Shown here one piece after another: positions 17,832-26,327 of a stretch of DNA of 64,000 bases (positions within the stretch are counted from its first letter, which is position 1; each line of letters opens with the position of its first letter). The position numbers and the translations under genes were made by a program. The stretch lies in NCBI RefSeq assembly GCF_024266705.1, contig NZ_CP100756.1, positions 744,001-808,000 of the forward strand, read 5' to 3'. The DNA comes from Natrinema gelatinilyticum (GTDB taxonomy: Archaea > Halobacteriota > Halobacteria > Halobacteriales > Natrialbaceae). Below the pieces are notes generated by a model, which made no database searches, was not told where the DNA came from, and saw only the letters and a program-made list of their open reading frames with translations.

Positions 17832-18199
17832 GCCCCGACCTCGAACGGCGAACGGTCTGCCAACCGCCGGCCAGCGGCGATCCGGTGGCGATTTCGCACG
17901 CGGTTGCTCGAGGACTGCGTCATCTGACGAGTACGCCGCATCGTCTCAATTCACAGAATTGACACAACGACTCGGACGGGGAGCCGATCCGATATTGACG
18001 AGCGACGTAGTCGGTTCCTGTCGACTATCACTCATGAGCGTAGCGCGTCCGCTCACCTCAAAACGAAGGCCAGCGGGTGTGTTCCGTAGGGTACGGACGG
18101 TATCGTGAACCAATTCGAACGTCTGTCTCCCGGCGAGAATTTCAACGGCCAGCACTGGAAGGCAATCTGCTATTCCCGCTTCGTAGAGAAGAATCAGGT
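17832..18199. other. 368-bp spacer without recognisable gene
   Basis: I see no coding frame, RNA gene or strong repeat here. Compositionally it is less acidic-coding-like than its flanks. It separates the SCP2 paralogue from the short repeat-bearing membrane protein. Confidence 0.4.
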
Positions 18200-18574
18200 A
18201 TGCGACGCAGCCAGACGACAGCAGAAACCGAGGACGAGTCGGACGGATGGCTGGATCGAGTGAGGGGACGTTCGAAGCAATCGACCACGGACGATTCAGG
18301 GAGCTTGTTGGATCGAGCGAGGGGGCGCTCGTCCGACTCGACCACGGGCGATTCCGGGAACGTGTTGGATCGGGCGAAAGGACGCTTAGCGGAACCGACC
18401 ACGGACGACTCTCAGAGTCGGTTCGATCGGATGAGAGCGAAGTACGGGCTGGGAACGCTACTCGTTGCCGCCGGGGCAGTCCTCTTTCTGTTCCCCGAGC
18501 CGATCACCTCGACCGCCGGTGTCGTGCTGATCGGAGCGGGGGTCCTGCTCTGGCTCGTGGGCTGGCTCCGGTAG
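18200..18574 (+). CDS. Small membrane protein with tandem 19-residue repeats
   Basis: 124-residue protein starting MRRSQTTAETEDESDGW. Residues 14-70 are three tandem 19-residue units of the form SGSLLDRARGRSSDSTTGD, followed by a partial fourth (SQSRFDRMRAKYG). The C-terminus is a hydrophobic hairpin (LGTLLVAAGAVLFLF, then AGVVLIGAGVLLWLVGWL), giving two membrane helices with the repeat region probably in the cytoplasm. Not a family I recognise. The repeats are also visible at DNA level as 57-bp units. Confidence 0.65.
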   Translation: MRRSQTTAETEDESDGWLDRVRGRSKQSTTDDSGSLLDRARGRSSDSTTGDSGNVLDRAKGRLAEPTTDDSQSRFDRMRAKYGLGTLLVAAGAVLFLFPEPITSTAGVVLIGAGVLLWLVGWLR

Positions 18575-18695
18575 ACGAACCCGTCGATCGAATCGGGGCC
18601 CAGGCCTCGAGTCCCGATTTGGAAGTGAAGTCGGTCGTCGAGTAACGCGCAGAACGGACGGACGAGCGGGGCAGTTCCCGTCTCGCTCTCCGTCA

Positions 18696-19340
18696 TCAGT
18701 ACTCGAGGATCAGCCCGTAGACCAGCCCGAGCGTCCCGCCGTAAATCGCCCACGCGACGACGCCGACGAGGCCGCCGACCGTGAGGTTCGGTATCGCCGC
18801 CGGTACACCCATCGCGACGGCAAGCCAGATCGGCATCGCAATGAGGGAGAAACACACGCCCACGGCGACCCCGTAGCCGTTTCCGAGCCCCATCGTCGTC
18901 GTCGTGAGCGCGGACCGTTGAAGCAGCGGCACCAGCACTTTGCGGAGATACTCGTTGCGACTCGAGAGCAACATGACCTTCGAGACGAACGCGTCGATCG
19001 AGCTCGAGACGAACAGGCTAAATGGAAGCGCAAACAGGACCCCGAGGGCGAACATCGCGAGCCAGCCACCGTCGAGTGTCGGCGCACCGAAGACCGCACC
19101 GACCCGCCTGATCGCGTCGGTGTCGTACAGCTGGATTACAAGCGCGGCCTGAAAGCCTCCGGCGAGCCCGCCCGCGACGGCGGCCTCGATTTCCCGGGCG
19201 TCGATCTCGAGCGACTCGATCGTCTCGAAGAGAGGGGCCAACGCGACCCGGTACGGCGGCTCGTCGGGATCGGCGTTCGAACCGGCGTCGGGTCCAGTGC
19301 TGGCGTCGGTATCTGCCATAGTCGATGCGTGGTTGTTCAT
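18696..19340 (-). CDS. Multi-pass membrane protein, function unknown
   Basis: 214-residue protein with an acidic, disordered N-terminus (ADTDASTGPDAGSNADPDEPP) and about four to five membrane helices from residue 55 on (VAGGLAGGFQAALVI, LAMFALGVLFALPFSLFV, YGVAVGVCFSLIAMPIWLAVAM, LVGVVAWAIYGGTLGLVYG). The loops are glycine-rich. The true start could be MADTDAST, seven residues in. No family recognised; the overall look is of a small integral protein common in haloarchaea. Confidence 0.65.
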   Translation of the reverse strand: MNNHASTMADTDASTGPDAGSNADPDEPPYRVALAPLFETIESLEIDAREIEAAVAGGLAGGFQAALVIQLYDTDAIRRVGAVFGAPTLDGGWLAMFALGVLFALPFSLFVSSSIDAFVSKVMLLSSRNEYLRKVLVPLLQRSALTTTTMGLGNGYGVAVGVCFSLIAMPIWLAVAMGVPAAIPNLTVGGLVGVVAWAIYGGTLGLVYGLILEY

Positions 19341-19605
19341 CGGTGACGCGCCTCAACGTTGTTCCGCGTATCCGCGGCGGTTTATAACCACGAGGAACGC
19401 GACGTTGCGGCCCAGAGACGGACGCGACGTTGTGATCAGAAGCCGCTCAGTGAGCTGGCAGCGCGAACGACAGCCGTTCGAGACGGACTGGGCGCAAAAG
19501 ATGAGCCGGACGAACCGGTGGGCGGCGGCAGACGGTCTCTCCGAACACAGTGTCACGGCAACCGAGACCCAAATTCATTTATTACGGGACGTGGGTCGGA
19601 ACGGT

Positions 19606-19851
19606 ATGAACGAGATGTTAGCACGAAACCTCGGCGGGAAGCCCATCGTCGGCATCGACGGTACCGACTTCGGCACGCTCTACACCATCACAATGGACCC
19701 CAAGTCTGGTGCACTCTGCGACCTCGTCGTCGACACCCACAGTCGGTCCTTGTCGGCGGCCATTCGATCCGACGACGACGGTCGGTTGCGGATCCCCGTC
19801 AGCCGCGTCGAGACGGTGAACGATCAGATCGTCATTCGGTCGGCCGACTGA
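19606..19851 (+). CDS. PRC-barrel domain protein
   Basis: 81-residue protein that is essentially one PRC-barrel: MLARNLGGKPIVGIDGTDFG, then LYTITMDPKSGALCDLVVD, then a strand ending RIPVSRVETVNDQIVI. Standalone PRC-barrels of this size are common in haloarchaea and some bind RNA or act in division-related complexes (CdpB family). The start at 19606 (MNEMLARN) or the second Met nine bases later is possible. Role here unknown. Confidence 0.8.
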   Translation: MNEMLARNLGGKPIVGIDGTDFGTLYTITMDPKSGALCDLVVDTHSRSLSAAIRSDDDGRLRIPVSRVETVNDQIVIRSAD

Positions 19852-19881
19852 ACGCCGGCCGAACGCGGCTCATACGGACTA

Positions 19882-19942
19882 CTGTACGTCATTGCCGGTG
19901 CAACCGCAGGACGGTCGCGGTTGCACCGGTACATCGGTACAG
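19882..19942. repeat. Hairpin repeat element, copy 1
   Basis: A perfect 13-bp inverted repeat (ccggtgcaaccgc at 19895-19907, gcggttgcaccgg at 19917-19929) with a 9-nt loop lies inside an outer ctgtac/gtacag pair. The right arm and its flank recur near 37.85 kb, sharing the 15-mer gacggtcgcggttgc and gtacagcag. It may be a short dispersed repeat or a transcription terminator-like hairpin. Confidence 0.6.
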
Positions 19943-20093
19943 CAGACCGTATCAGGCTCTCGCGACGGCCCGCCGTGGCTCGCGCTCTCGCAGTCGGCGG
20001 ACGCGAGGGACGTGAATCGACGACGTCCGACCGGGAGAAACAGGATCGAAAGCGAGCGCAATCGATTGAAACCGAAGCGCCAGCGGGGCGGAA

Positions 20094-21299
20094 TCAATAG
20101 GCGCTCATGCCGGTCAGCTCCTTGCCGACGATGAGCTTCTGAATCTCGGTGGTGCCGTCCGGAATCGTCATCACCCGAGCGTCGCGATAGTAGCGCTCCA
20201 TGCGGTTCTCGAGGTCGAGTCCCGACGCGCCCAGCACCTGGAGCGCGTCGCTGGTTGCCTCGATTGACCGTTCACAGGCGTATCCTTTCGCCAGCGAGGA
20301 GAGGAGTCGGGCGTCGGGATTGCCGTCGACGAGCGCCTCGGCGGCGCTGCGGGAGAGCCCACGCGAGGCCTCGATCGCCGCTCGGACGTCGTAGAGCTTC
20401 TCCTGGACCAGCTGGTGCTGACCGATCGGTTGGCCGAAGGTCTCGCGGTCCTGGGCGTACTCCAGCGCGTCCTCGAACGCCGCCTGCATGATCCCGACAG
20501 CCATGAACGCCATCCCCGTCCGCATGAACGAGAACATGACGTTGAGCGGCTTGTGCTCGAAGAACAGCTGGCTGACGTTCTCGGGGAAGGGCACGATCTC
20601 GTGGATGTCGTGACCGTCGGCGATCGCGTCGCCGAAGATCGTCGAGAATCGGTTTTCGACCGGAATCCGAACGTCGTCAAAGACCATTCGACCGTTCGGA
20701 ACGCCCTTCCAGCCGAGCTTGTTCATTTCCTCGGTCTCGAAGTCGGCGTTCGAGCGATCGACCAGAAACATGTCCTGCGTGTCTGCAGACGCGTCGTGTG
20801 CGACGACGAGCGCGACGTCCGCGATCTGTGCGTTGCCGACCCAGACCTTCTCGCCGTCGAGGACGAACTCCTCGCCGTCCCGTCGCGCGACGGTGTTTGG
20901 ATGCGCCGTATCGGAACCGCCTTCGGGCTCGGTCACGGCGAGACAGCCGATACAGCGGTTCTCCTCGAGTTTCGGCAGCATCGCCTGTCGCGTCTCGTCC
21001 GCGGCGAACCGGACGAACAGCGACGGGAACGACATCTGCAGGGCGACGTTCAGACTCGGCCAGACACGGCTGATCTCCTCCGAGGCGATGACGAATCGCC
21101 AGACGTCACCGAAGTACTGATCGACCGTATCCGGCGTGAACCCGATGCCGAGTTCCTGCAGGTCGTCGAGGTAGCCCACCAGGTCGTTGCGCGCCATCGG
21201 GCCGTCGCGATCAACCTCGTCGACGATCGGTTCGATCTCGGACTCGAGGTACCCCCTGAGATCGTCGCGAAACGCCTTCTGGTCGTCGGTCAGGCGCAT
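20094..21299 (-). CDS. Acyl-CoA dehydrogenase
   Basis: 401-residue flavoenzyme that forms a 2,3-enoyl-CoA in beta-oxidation or amino-acid/isoprenoid acid breakdown. Family motifs: CLAVTEPEGGSD, a flavin-binding VALVVAHDAS region, DRETFGQPIGQHQLVQEKL, and DALQVLGASGL near the C-terminus, followed by the typical PDGTTEIQKLIVGKEL ending. Full length for the family (about 380-400). Its start is 1 bp after the stop of the SCP2-like gene upstream, so lipid carrier and dehydrogenase are probably cotranscribed. Chain-length preference cannot be read. Confidence 0.9.
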   Translation of the reverse strand: MRLTDDQKAFRDDLRGYLESEIEPIVDEVDRDGPMARNDLVGYLDDLQELGIGFTPDTVDQYFGDVWRFVIASEEISRVWPSLNVALQMSFPSLFVRFAADETRQAMLPKLEENRCIGCLAVTEPEGGSDTAHPNTVARRDGEEFVLDGEKVWVGNAQIADVALVVAHDASADTQDMFLVDRSNADFETEEMNKLGWKGVPNGRMVFDDVRIPVENRFSTIFGDAIADGHDIHEIVPFPENVSQLFFEHKPLNVMFSFMRTGMAFMAVGIMQAAFEDALEYAQDRETFGQPIGQHQLVQEKLYDVRAAIEASRGLSRSAAEALVDGNPDARLLSSLAKGYACERSIEATSDALQVLGASGLDLENRMERYYRDARVMTIPDGTTEIQKLIVGKELTGMSAY

Positions 21300-21300
21300 G

Positions 21301-21873
21301 CTAGGACTCCGAGGGAACCTGTTCGGACAGCGAGTTCATGATCGGTGCGAGGCGGGTCCCCTTCTGGACCGAGCCGTCCATCTCGTACTGCTGTCTCATG
21401 AACCCCTGGATCGGATCGACGCTGCCGACGATGAGGCCGACGAGCGTGTCCGCCGGACCGCTGATCTCGAGCATCGGATCGTCGAGTTTGCCTGCGCCAC
21501 CACACATTGTCTGCTCGTCTTCGTCGACCTCGAGGTGCCCTTCCATCGGGCAGTCGTCGGCCTCGAAGTTGACAGTGATGTCCTCGTTGATGCTCTCTCG
21601 CACCTCGGGCGAGGTCTCGACGAGGACGTTCATGCCGGCCCACAGCAGTTCCTGAAACTGGTCTGCGGTCTCGGGGTTGTTGGAGACGAACGACGCGATG
21701 TCCATCGTCTCCATGCGCTGGACCACGCGGCCGAACGTCTCCGGGTATTCACGGACGAGTTCCTCGGTCTGACCCTGCATTTCGCCGAGCAGTTCCGGCA
21801 GGTCGTTTTCGAGTTCGTCGTCGGGTTTCTCGAGCGATGCGTCGATGTCCTGAATCAGGTCGTCGTTCGTCAT
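21301..21873 (-). CDS. SCP2-like lipid-carrier domain protein
   Basis: 190-residue acidic protein starting MTNDDLIQDIDASLEK. The second half shows the SCP2 core: DITVNFEADDCPMEGHLEV, MLEISGPADTLVGLI, and a C-terminal helix QKGTRLAPIMNSLSEQ. It is upstream of and practically abutting the acyl-CoA dehydrogenase gene on the same strand. That association supports binding of acyl-CoA or a related ligand. It is the third SCP2-type protein in 6 kb but is more distant from the 16-17.8 kb pair. Confidence 0.72.
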   Translation of the reverse strand: MTNDDLIQDIDASLEKPDDELENDLPELLGEMQGQTEELVREYPETFGRVVQRMETMDIASFVSNNPETADQFQELLWAGMNVLVETSPEVRESINEDITVNFEADDCPMEGHLEVDEDEQTMCGGAGKLDDPMLEISGPADTLVGLIVGSVDPIQGFMRQQYEMDGSVQKGTRLAPIMNSLSEQVPSES

Positions 21874-22345
21874 GACTATCGATTCGGGCTCACCGCGTGG
21901 GTGAGTCCCGTTGCTAACGAGTAGGGAATAACTGACGAACAGTGTGATCCGTGGAATACGCGGAGGTTTATATTCCGACGCCCGGGAGCCATCCCGGCCC
22001 GAGACGAGCAGATTGACGGATTTCGTGCGAGGAGACGATCCGGCGGACACGCTCGACACGGTGTGAGGAGAGTTCGTGACGCACGCTCAGGGCCGCAGGG
22101 AAGAAGATCGATACGTCACCGTCGAACCGATTTAACAGGCTACTACTCCCCAATCTGGTTCAGTTTCGTTGCAGTTAACCGTGTACGTGAGGGCCAATTA
22201 CGGCTAATTCCGATTAAGTCTCTTTGATCCAAGCGCACAGTCGGGGGGGTCTAAGATATTCTCACCCGGTAGATGAACTGTCCCGGCGGAAGACAGAAGC
22301 GCGACGCGGAACCGATCGACAGCCTTCGATCGGACACCACCGAGT
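21874..22345. other. 472-bp divergent spacer
   Basis: No gene or RNA recognised. A+T-rich patches around 22150-22260 (for example aattacggctaattccgattaag) may hold promoters for the response-regulator gene to the right. A heptamer of G at about 22244 is the only other oddity. Confidence 0.35.
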
Positions 22346-22900
22346 ATGGAAAACAAAATACGAGATGCGGTCGTAGCGGGCTATCACGAGTGGGGAACGC
22401 CCCGTACTGCGCGAGTAATGCCTGACGGAGGGACAGTTCCTACCAGCCCCGATACCGCTTGCGAGTGTGACGAATCAGGCACTGGTCAGGAGATCTTACT
22501 TGTCGACGACAATCCCGGCGACGTTCGATTGATCAGAGAAGCGTTTCGGGGTGTTCAAAGCGTGAATTCGATCCATGTCGCCACCGACGGGCGAGAGGCG
22601 ATCAATTTCATACGCCAATGCGGCGAATTCACGGACCATCCGCAACCGGACCTCGTCTTACTGGAGTGGCAACTACCAGGAGCTGACGGTGAAGAAGTCA
22701 GTAATGAAATTATAAAATGTTCGAATAGAGAACAGATACCTGTGGTAGTGTTGATCGGATTCGAAGTAGACGAAAAGTTTGTCAGTTCGTTCGACGTCTG
22801 CGCCGACGCGTACCTCACCAAGCCGATCGGTCCGACCGAATTCGTCGCGCTCGTTCGTTCGTGCGAGTACTTCTGGTACCCATGTCCGACAACTATCTAA
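22346..22900 (+). CDS. Degenerate response-regulator receiver protein (Asp to Glu)
   Basis: 184-residue single-domain receiver with a 45-residue N-terminal extension. The acid pair Asp54-Asp55 (LLVDDNPGD) and Lys159 (LTKPIGP) are present. However, the phosphoacceptor position in DLVLLEWQLPGADG is Glu107 (codon GAG) instead of Asp, and the usual Thr/Ser is Ile137 (VVLIGF). The domain therefore cannot be phosphorylated normally and may mimic the active state or work by protein contacts. No output domain. The start may instead be MPDGGTVPT, 24 codons in. Haloarchaeal genomes have many stand-alone receivers of this rcp1/halocyanin-adjacent type. Confidence 0.8.
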   Translation: MENKIRDAVVAGYHEWGTPRTARVMPDGGTVPTSPDTACECDESGTGQEILLVDDNPGDVRLIREAFRGVQSVNSIHVATDGREAINFIRQCGEFTDHPQPDLVLLEWQLPGADGEEVSNEIIKCSNREQIPVVVLIGFEVDEKFVSSFDVCADAYLTKPIGPTEFVALVRSCEYFWYPCPTTI

Positions 22901-22949
22901 TCGGGAGCAACAGGTGAACTGCCTCGGGGTCGAGTGGTTCGAGAGAGCT

Positions 22950-24104
22950 TAATGAGTGACGGAAGTTATGGGCATAGACTGAGACGGGCGAGTAATGGGA
23001 GGAGACCGGCGAGGCGATCTTGTTCGTCATCTAAGTGAGCAGGAATTGGATCGTCTGCTGAACGAAGCAGACGATCCAAAGATCATCAAGCGACTCACCT
23101 TTGTCAAACGTCTCTACAAGGGAGCAACGTACGAGGAAGCAGCCGACGACGTTGGCAAATCTGCGTCGACTGGAAGTCGCTGGGCGCGTCGATGGAACGA
23201 TGGCGGACTTGGTCAGTTGACACCGAACTTCGGGGGCGGAAGGCCCCCGAAGCTCGGTGACGAGGAACAAGAGCGTCTTTTAGAACTTCTCCGGGAGGGG
23301 CAACCCTGGAAAGCACAGGAAGTTCATCAGCTCTTGGACGAAGAGTTCGGTGTAGAGTACCATCCGGATTATCTCGGTCGATTCCTCCGGAATCTCGGAC
23401 TGTCCTACGCTAAACCACGTCCAAAGCGCCCCTCTCGGCCAGAAAACGCAGATGAAATCCTCGAAGAACGCGTCGCAGACGCGTTCGACGAGGAGACAGA
23501 GACGGCACATAACAAGCGTCCTGATGATGAGGACGAAGGATGGGTCCTCGACGACGATATTTGCACGGATGGGGGAACTGTCGTCGGTTTTTGTGATGCT
23601 TCGCATCCACAACCATACGACAATTCGCATCGACTGTGGTACGTTGATGATCCGACACTGGAACGACCGCTGGTGAAGCTTGACGAACCAGCGGTCGGAT
23701 GCTATACGCTCAACGGCGAAAGTGTCCTGACGTTCCCTGAAGATCAATCGAAAGAGAACATCTGTGCGCTCTTGGAGCAAGTCCGCGAGCAGAATCCGGG
23801 AACGCGGATTCTGCTCGTCTTGGATAACTTCTCGTCTCACATCTGTGAACACACGCGCAAGCGCGCACATCAACTCGGTATTGATCTCGTCTTTCTTCCG
23901 GTCGGCTCACCGCATCTCAACCCGATTGAACAGGTCTGGAAAGTACTCAAACGCACTGCCTCGCCAATCGTGGTGGCGAGCGAGAGCGCGTTCCGAACTC
24001 TCGCTCGCCGTCTCTTCGACACCCTTACCGACTGACTCGGATTTGCCAAGTCCTGGATCGATCAATTCCTCAGTCCATATTTGCAAAAGTTATCTTGATC
24101 ATTA
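22950..24104 (+). mobile_element. IS630-family insertion sequence
   Basis: About 1.15 kb element with TA at both ends (22950-22951 and 24103-24104), the expected IS630 target duplication. The termini are imperfect inverted repeats: both begin ATGA and share an aagttat/aactttt block and a gactgag block at about 22978-22984 and 24068-24074 (complement). The bases just outside, cgagagag on the left and ctctctcg on the right, are themselves an inverted repeat, so the element either sits in a palindrome or has longer ends. Confidence 0.8.
22995..24035 (+). CDS. IS630 transposase, prematurely terminated
   Basis: 346-residue DDE transposase. N-terminal HTH (YEEAADDVGKSASTGSRWARRW), a second winged helix (VHQLLDEEFGVEYHPDYLGRFL), then the catalytic triad: Asp in VVGFCDASH, Asp in LLVLDNFSSH, Glu in HLNPIEQVW. 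The TGA at 24033-24035 is followed in the same frame by LGFAKSWIDQFL and a stop at 24096-24098, the typical C-terminal end of this family. So a CGA-to-TGA type change removed the last 21 residues. Catalytic residues are intact, so partial activity is possible. Confidence 0.85.
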   Translation: MGGDRRGDLVRHLSEQELDRLLNEADDPKIIKRLTFVKRLYKGATYEEAADDVGKSASTGSRWARRWNDGGLGQLTPNFGGGRPPKLGDEEQERLLELLREGQPWKAQEVHQLLDEEFGVEYHPDYLGRFLRNLGLSYAKPRPKRPSRPENADEILEERVADAFDEETETAHNKRPDDEDEGWVLDDDICTDGGTVVGFCDASHPQPYDNSHRLWYVDDPTLERPLVKLDEPAVGCYTLNGESVLTFPEDQSKENICALLEQVREQNPGTRILLVLDNFSSHICEHTRKRAHQLGIDLVFLPVGSPHLNPIEQVWKVLKRTASPIVVASESAFRTLARRLFDTLTD

Positions 24105-24440
24105 CGCTCTCTCGTCATCTCGCGAAACTTTGTTCCGCGATGACTCGTCGAGGTGGCGACGCCATCTCGAGATCACGGAAGAACGTTGGTCTTCCGAACG
24201 ACCCCGAGACACTCGCCTTATTCTACCTTTGACAGCGAGAGTCCCACATTCGGCCGGTCATTGTTCGATGTGGCCGGCGCACGTCACGTACTCGAATCCA
24301 AGCCGCGGGACGGAGCGCTCGACCGGGCACGTCACCGAAACGCGATCCGAGAGCGACCCGATTAGCGATCGAGTCAGCGCGGCTAGCTCGCTGCATACGC
24401 GCCCCGTATTCCGGACCTCGGAGCGAGACGACGAATCGGG
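24105..24440. other. 336-bp spacer after the IS element
   Basis: No gene, RNA or repeat recognised beyond the palindromic flank of the IS630 insertion. It separates the IS element from the convergent acyl-CoA synthetase gene. Confidence 0.35.
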
Positions 24441-26111
24441 TCAGTTGCCCGTCGCACCCTCGGGCAGCGCCTCCTTGTCAGTCTTGCCGACGTCGGTCAG
24501 CGGGATCGATTCAACGAACGTCACCTCGGAGGGCATCGCGTGTTTCGGCACCGCCCCCTCGAGGTGGTCGCGGACGTCGTCCGCGGTCAGATCGATGCCA
24601 GGTTCCGGTTCGATGAACACGCGGACGCGCTCGCTGCCCGGCCGCTCTGGGTCCGGGACGCCGACCGTCGCAGGTCGTTTGACCCCCTCGAGGGCGAACA
24701 GAGCCTCGTCGACCTCCTCGGAGTAGACCTTCAGTCCCGAGACGTTGATCATGTGCTTGACGCGGTCGACGACGTAGAACCGGCCCTCCTCGTCGACCCT
24801 CGCGACGTCGCCGGTCTCGACGTAGCCGTCCTCGTCGAACGGCGTTTGCTCCGCGTCGAGGTACCCCTTCATCCGCTGGGGGCCGTCGACCAGCATCTCG
24901 CCCTCGAGACCCTCCGCGGCGGCGCGCTCGAGGGGGATTTCGTCCCCGGTGTCGACGTCGCGGAGTTTAACTACGGTGTCGGGGACCGGAATCCCGACGG
25001 TCGGGTGATCCGGGTCGCCGTCGGTCTCTCGTCCGGCGAGAAGTTCGTAGAGACCGTGGATGTCGAAGTGGGTGATCGGGGACATCTCGGAGAGGCCATA
25101 GCCCTGAGAGACGCCGCCCGCTTCGCGCTCGAACTGGGACTTCGTCTCGGTGGCGAGGGGCGCGGAGCCGGAGATACCAAGGATGTCCGCGTCAATCGTC
25201 TCCTCGGCGAGTTCCATGAACTGCGTTGGGACCCCGAACATGATCAGCGGTTCGTGGCGCTCAACCAGATCAGTCATGTGGGCCGTGTCGCGTATATCGG
25301 GGACGATAAGCACGTCCAGCGCGAGCTCGAGCAGGCTGTTCATGATGGAGTAACCGTACGAGTGATACATCGGGAGTGCCATCACCGCGGCCTCGCTGCC
25401 CCGCATCATCTGGGCCAGCCGCGACTGCGCGGCAACGCCTTGCAACGCGTTCGCGACCAGATTCCGGTGCGTGAGGAGACACCCCTTCGGCTGACCGGTC
25501 GTGCCGCCGGTGAACAACAGCGTGTGAACGTCGTTCTCGACGTCGAAGTCGATGTCCGGGGGCGCTCGCTTGGTCGTTTCGACGACCGCTGGCAGCCACT
25601 CGGCTCCCTCGATCGCTTCGCGGTCGGACGGGGGGTCCGCCGAGTAATCGTCCAGGGACGTGAGGATGACGTCGTCCAGTTCGAGGTCGGCCGCCAGCGA
25701 GCACACGAGGTCACGGTGTTCGTCGTGTCCGATCAGCACCTCGGGCTCGCCCTGCTCGAGCCGGTAGGCGAGATCCGCCTCGGCGTCCAGGAAATCGTTC
25801 GGAATGTGGACGCCGCCGGCCAGCGAGATGGCGTTCGATGCGATGACGAACTGAATCGACGTCGGTAGGATCGTCGCGACCCTGCTGCCCTTCTCGACGC
25901 CGCGTTCCCGCAGCGCCGTCGCCAGTCGTTCGACGTCCGCGAGCACCTCGGGATAGGTGTATCGCTCGCCGAGCTGGACGATGCCCTGCTCCGGGTGGTC
26001 GGCGGCGGCATAGAGGAAATGGTGGACCGGTTCGTCGGGGTACGGCTCGAGCGTTTCGGGAATGCCGAACCGCTCGTAGGCCGTCGACCAGAGTGTCGCG
26101 TCTCGGGACAT
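24441..26111 (-). CDS. AMP-forming acyl-CoA synthetase (fatty acid-CoA ligase family)
   Basis: 556-residue adenylating enzyme that activates a carboxylic acid as acyl-AMP and then acyl-CoA. Motifs: P-loop LLFTGGTTGQPKG, the acyl/adenine region ISGSAPL and QGYGLSEMSP, DGYVETGDVARVDEEGRFYVVDR, and the C-terminal catalytic lysine region TDVGKTDKEAL. Full length. Divergent from an SDR gene; upstream in the window lie acyl-CoA dehydrogenase and SCP2 genes, so a role at the head of beta-oxidation is likely. Substrate chain length unknown. Confidence 0.88.
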   Translation of the reverse strand: MSRDATLWSTAYERFGIPETLEPYPDEPVHHFLYAAADHPEQGIVQLGERYTYPEVLADVERLATALRERGVEKGSRVATILPTSIQFVIASNAISLAGGVHIPNDFLDAEADLAYRLEQGEPEVLIGHDEHRDLVCSLAADLELDDVILTSLDDYSADPPSDREAIEGAEWLPAVVETTKRAPPDIDFDVENDVHTLLFTGGTTGQPKGCLLTHRNLVANALQGVAAQSRLAQMMRGSEAAVMALPMYHSYGYSIMNSLLELALDVLIVPDIRDTAHMTDLVERHEPLIMFGVPTQFMELAEETIDADILGISGSAPLATETKSQFEREAGGVSQGYGLSEMSPITHFDIHGLYELLAGRETDGDPDHPTVGIPVPDTVVKLRDVDTGDEIPLERAAAEGLEGEMLVDGPQRMKGYLDAEQTPFDEDGYVETGDVARVDEEGRFYVVDRVKHMINVSGLKVYSEEVDEALFALEGVKRPATVGVPDPERPGSERVRVFIEPEPGIDLTADDVRDHLEGAVPKHAMPSEVTFVESIPLTDVGKTDKEALPEGATGN

Positions 26112-26327
26112 TCGTTCTCGTTACGATTCCTGATTCGCTAAAGGGTACTCACTGGCATCCGGGGGTGTTGAAGGCCTGTACCGGTGAACTCGCGCTCGAG
26201 TGGTCGCGGCCGGACAGGCCGGCGGACTGTGTCCTCGCGTATCGCGGCCCGTCAAACAGAGCGGCATCATAAACGACCTGTGATCCGCCGAGCAATCTCC
26301 TTGCTCGTTGCCGCTATCTCTCGGTGT

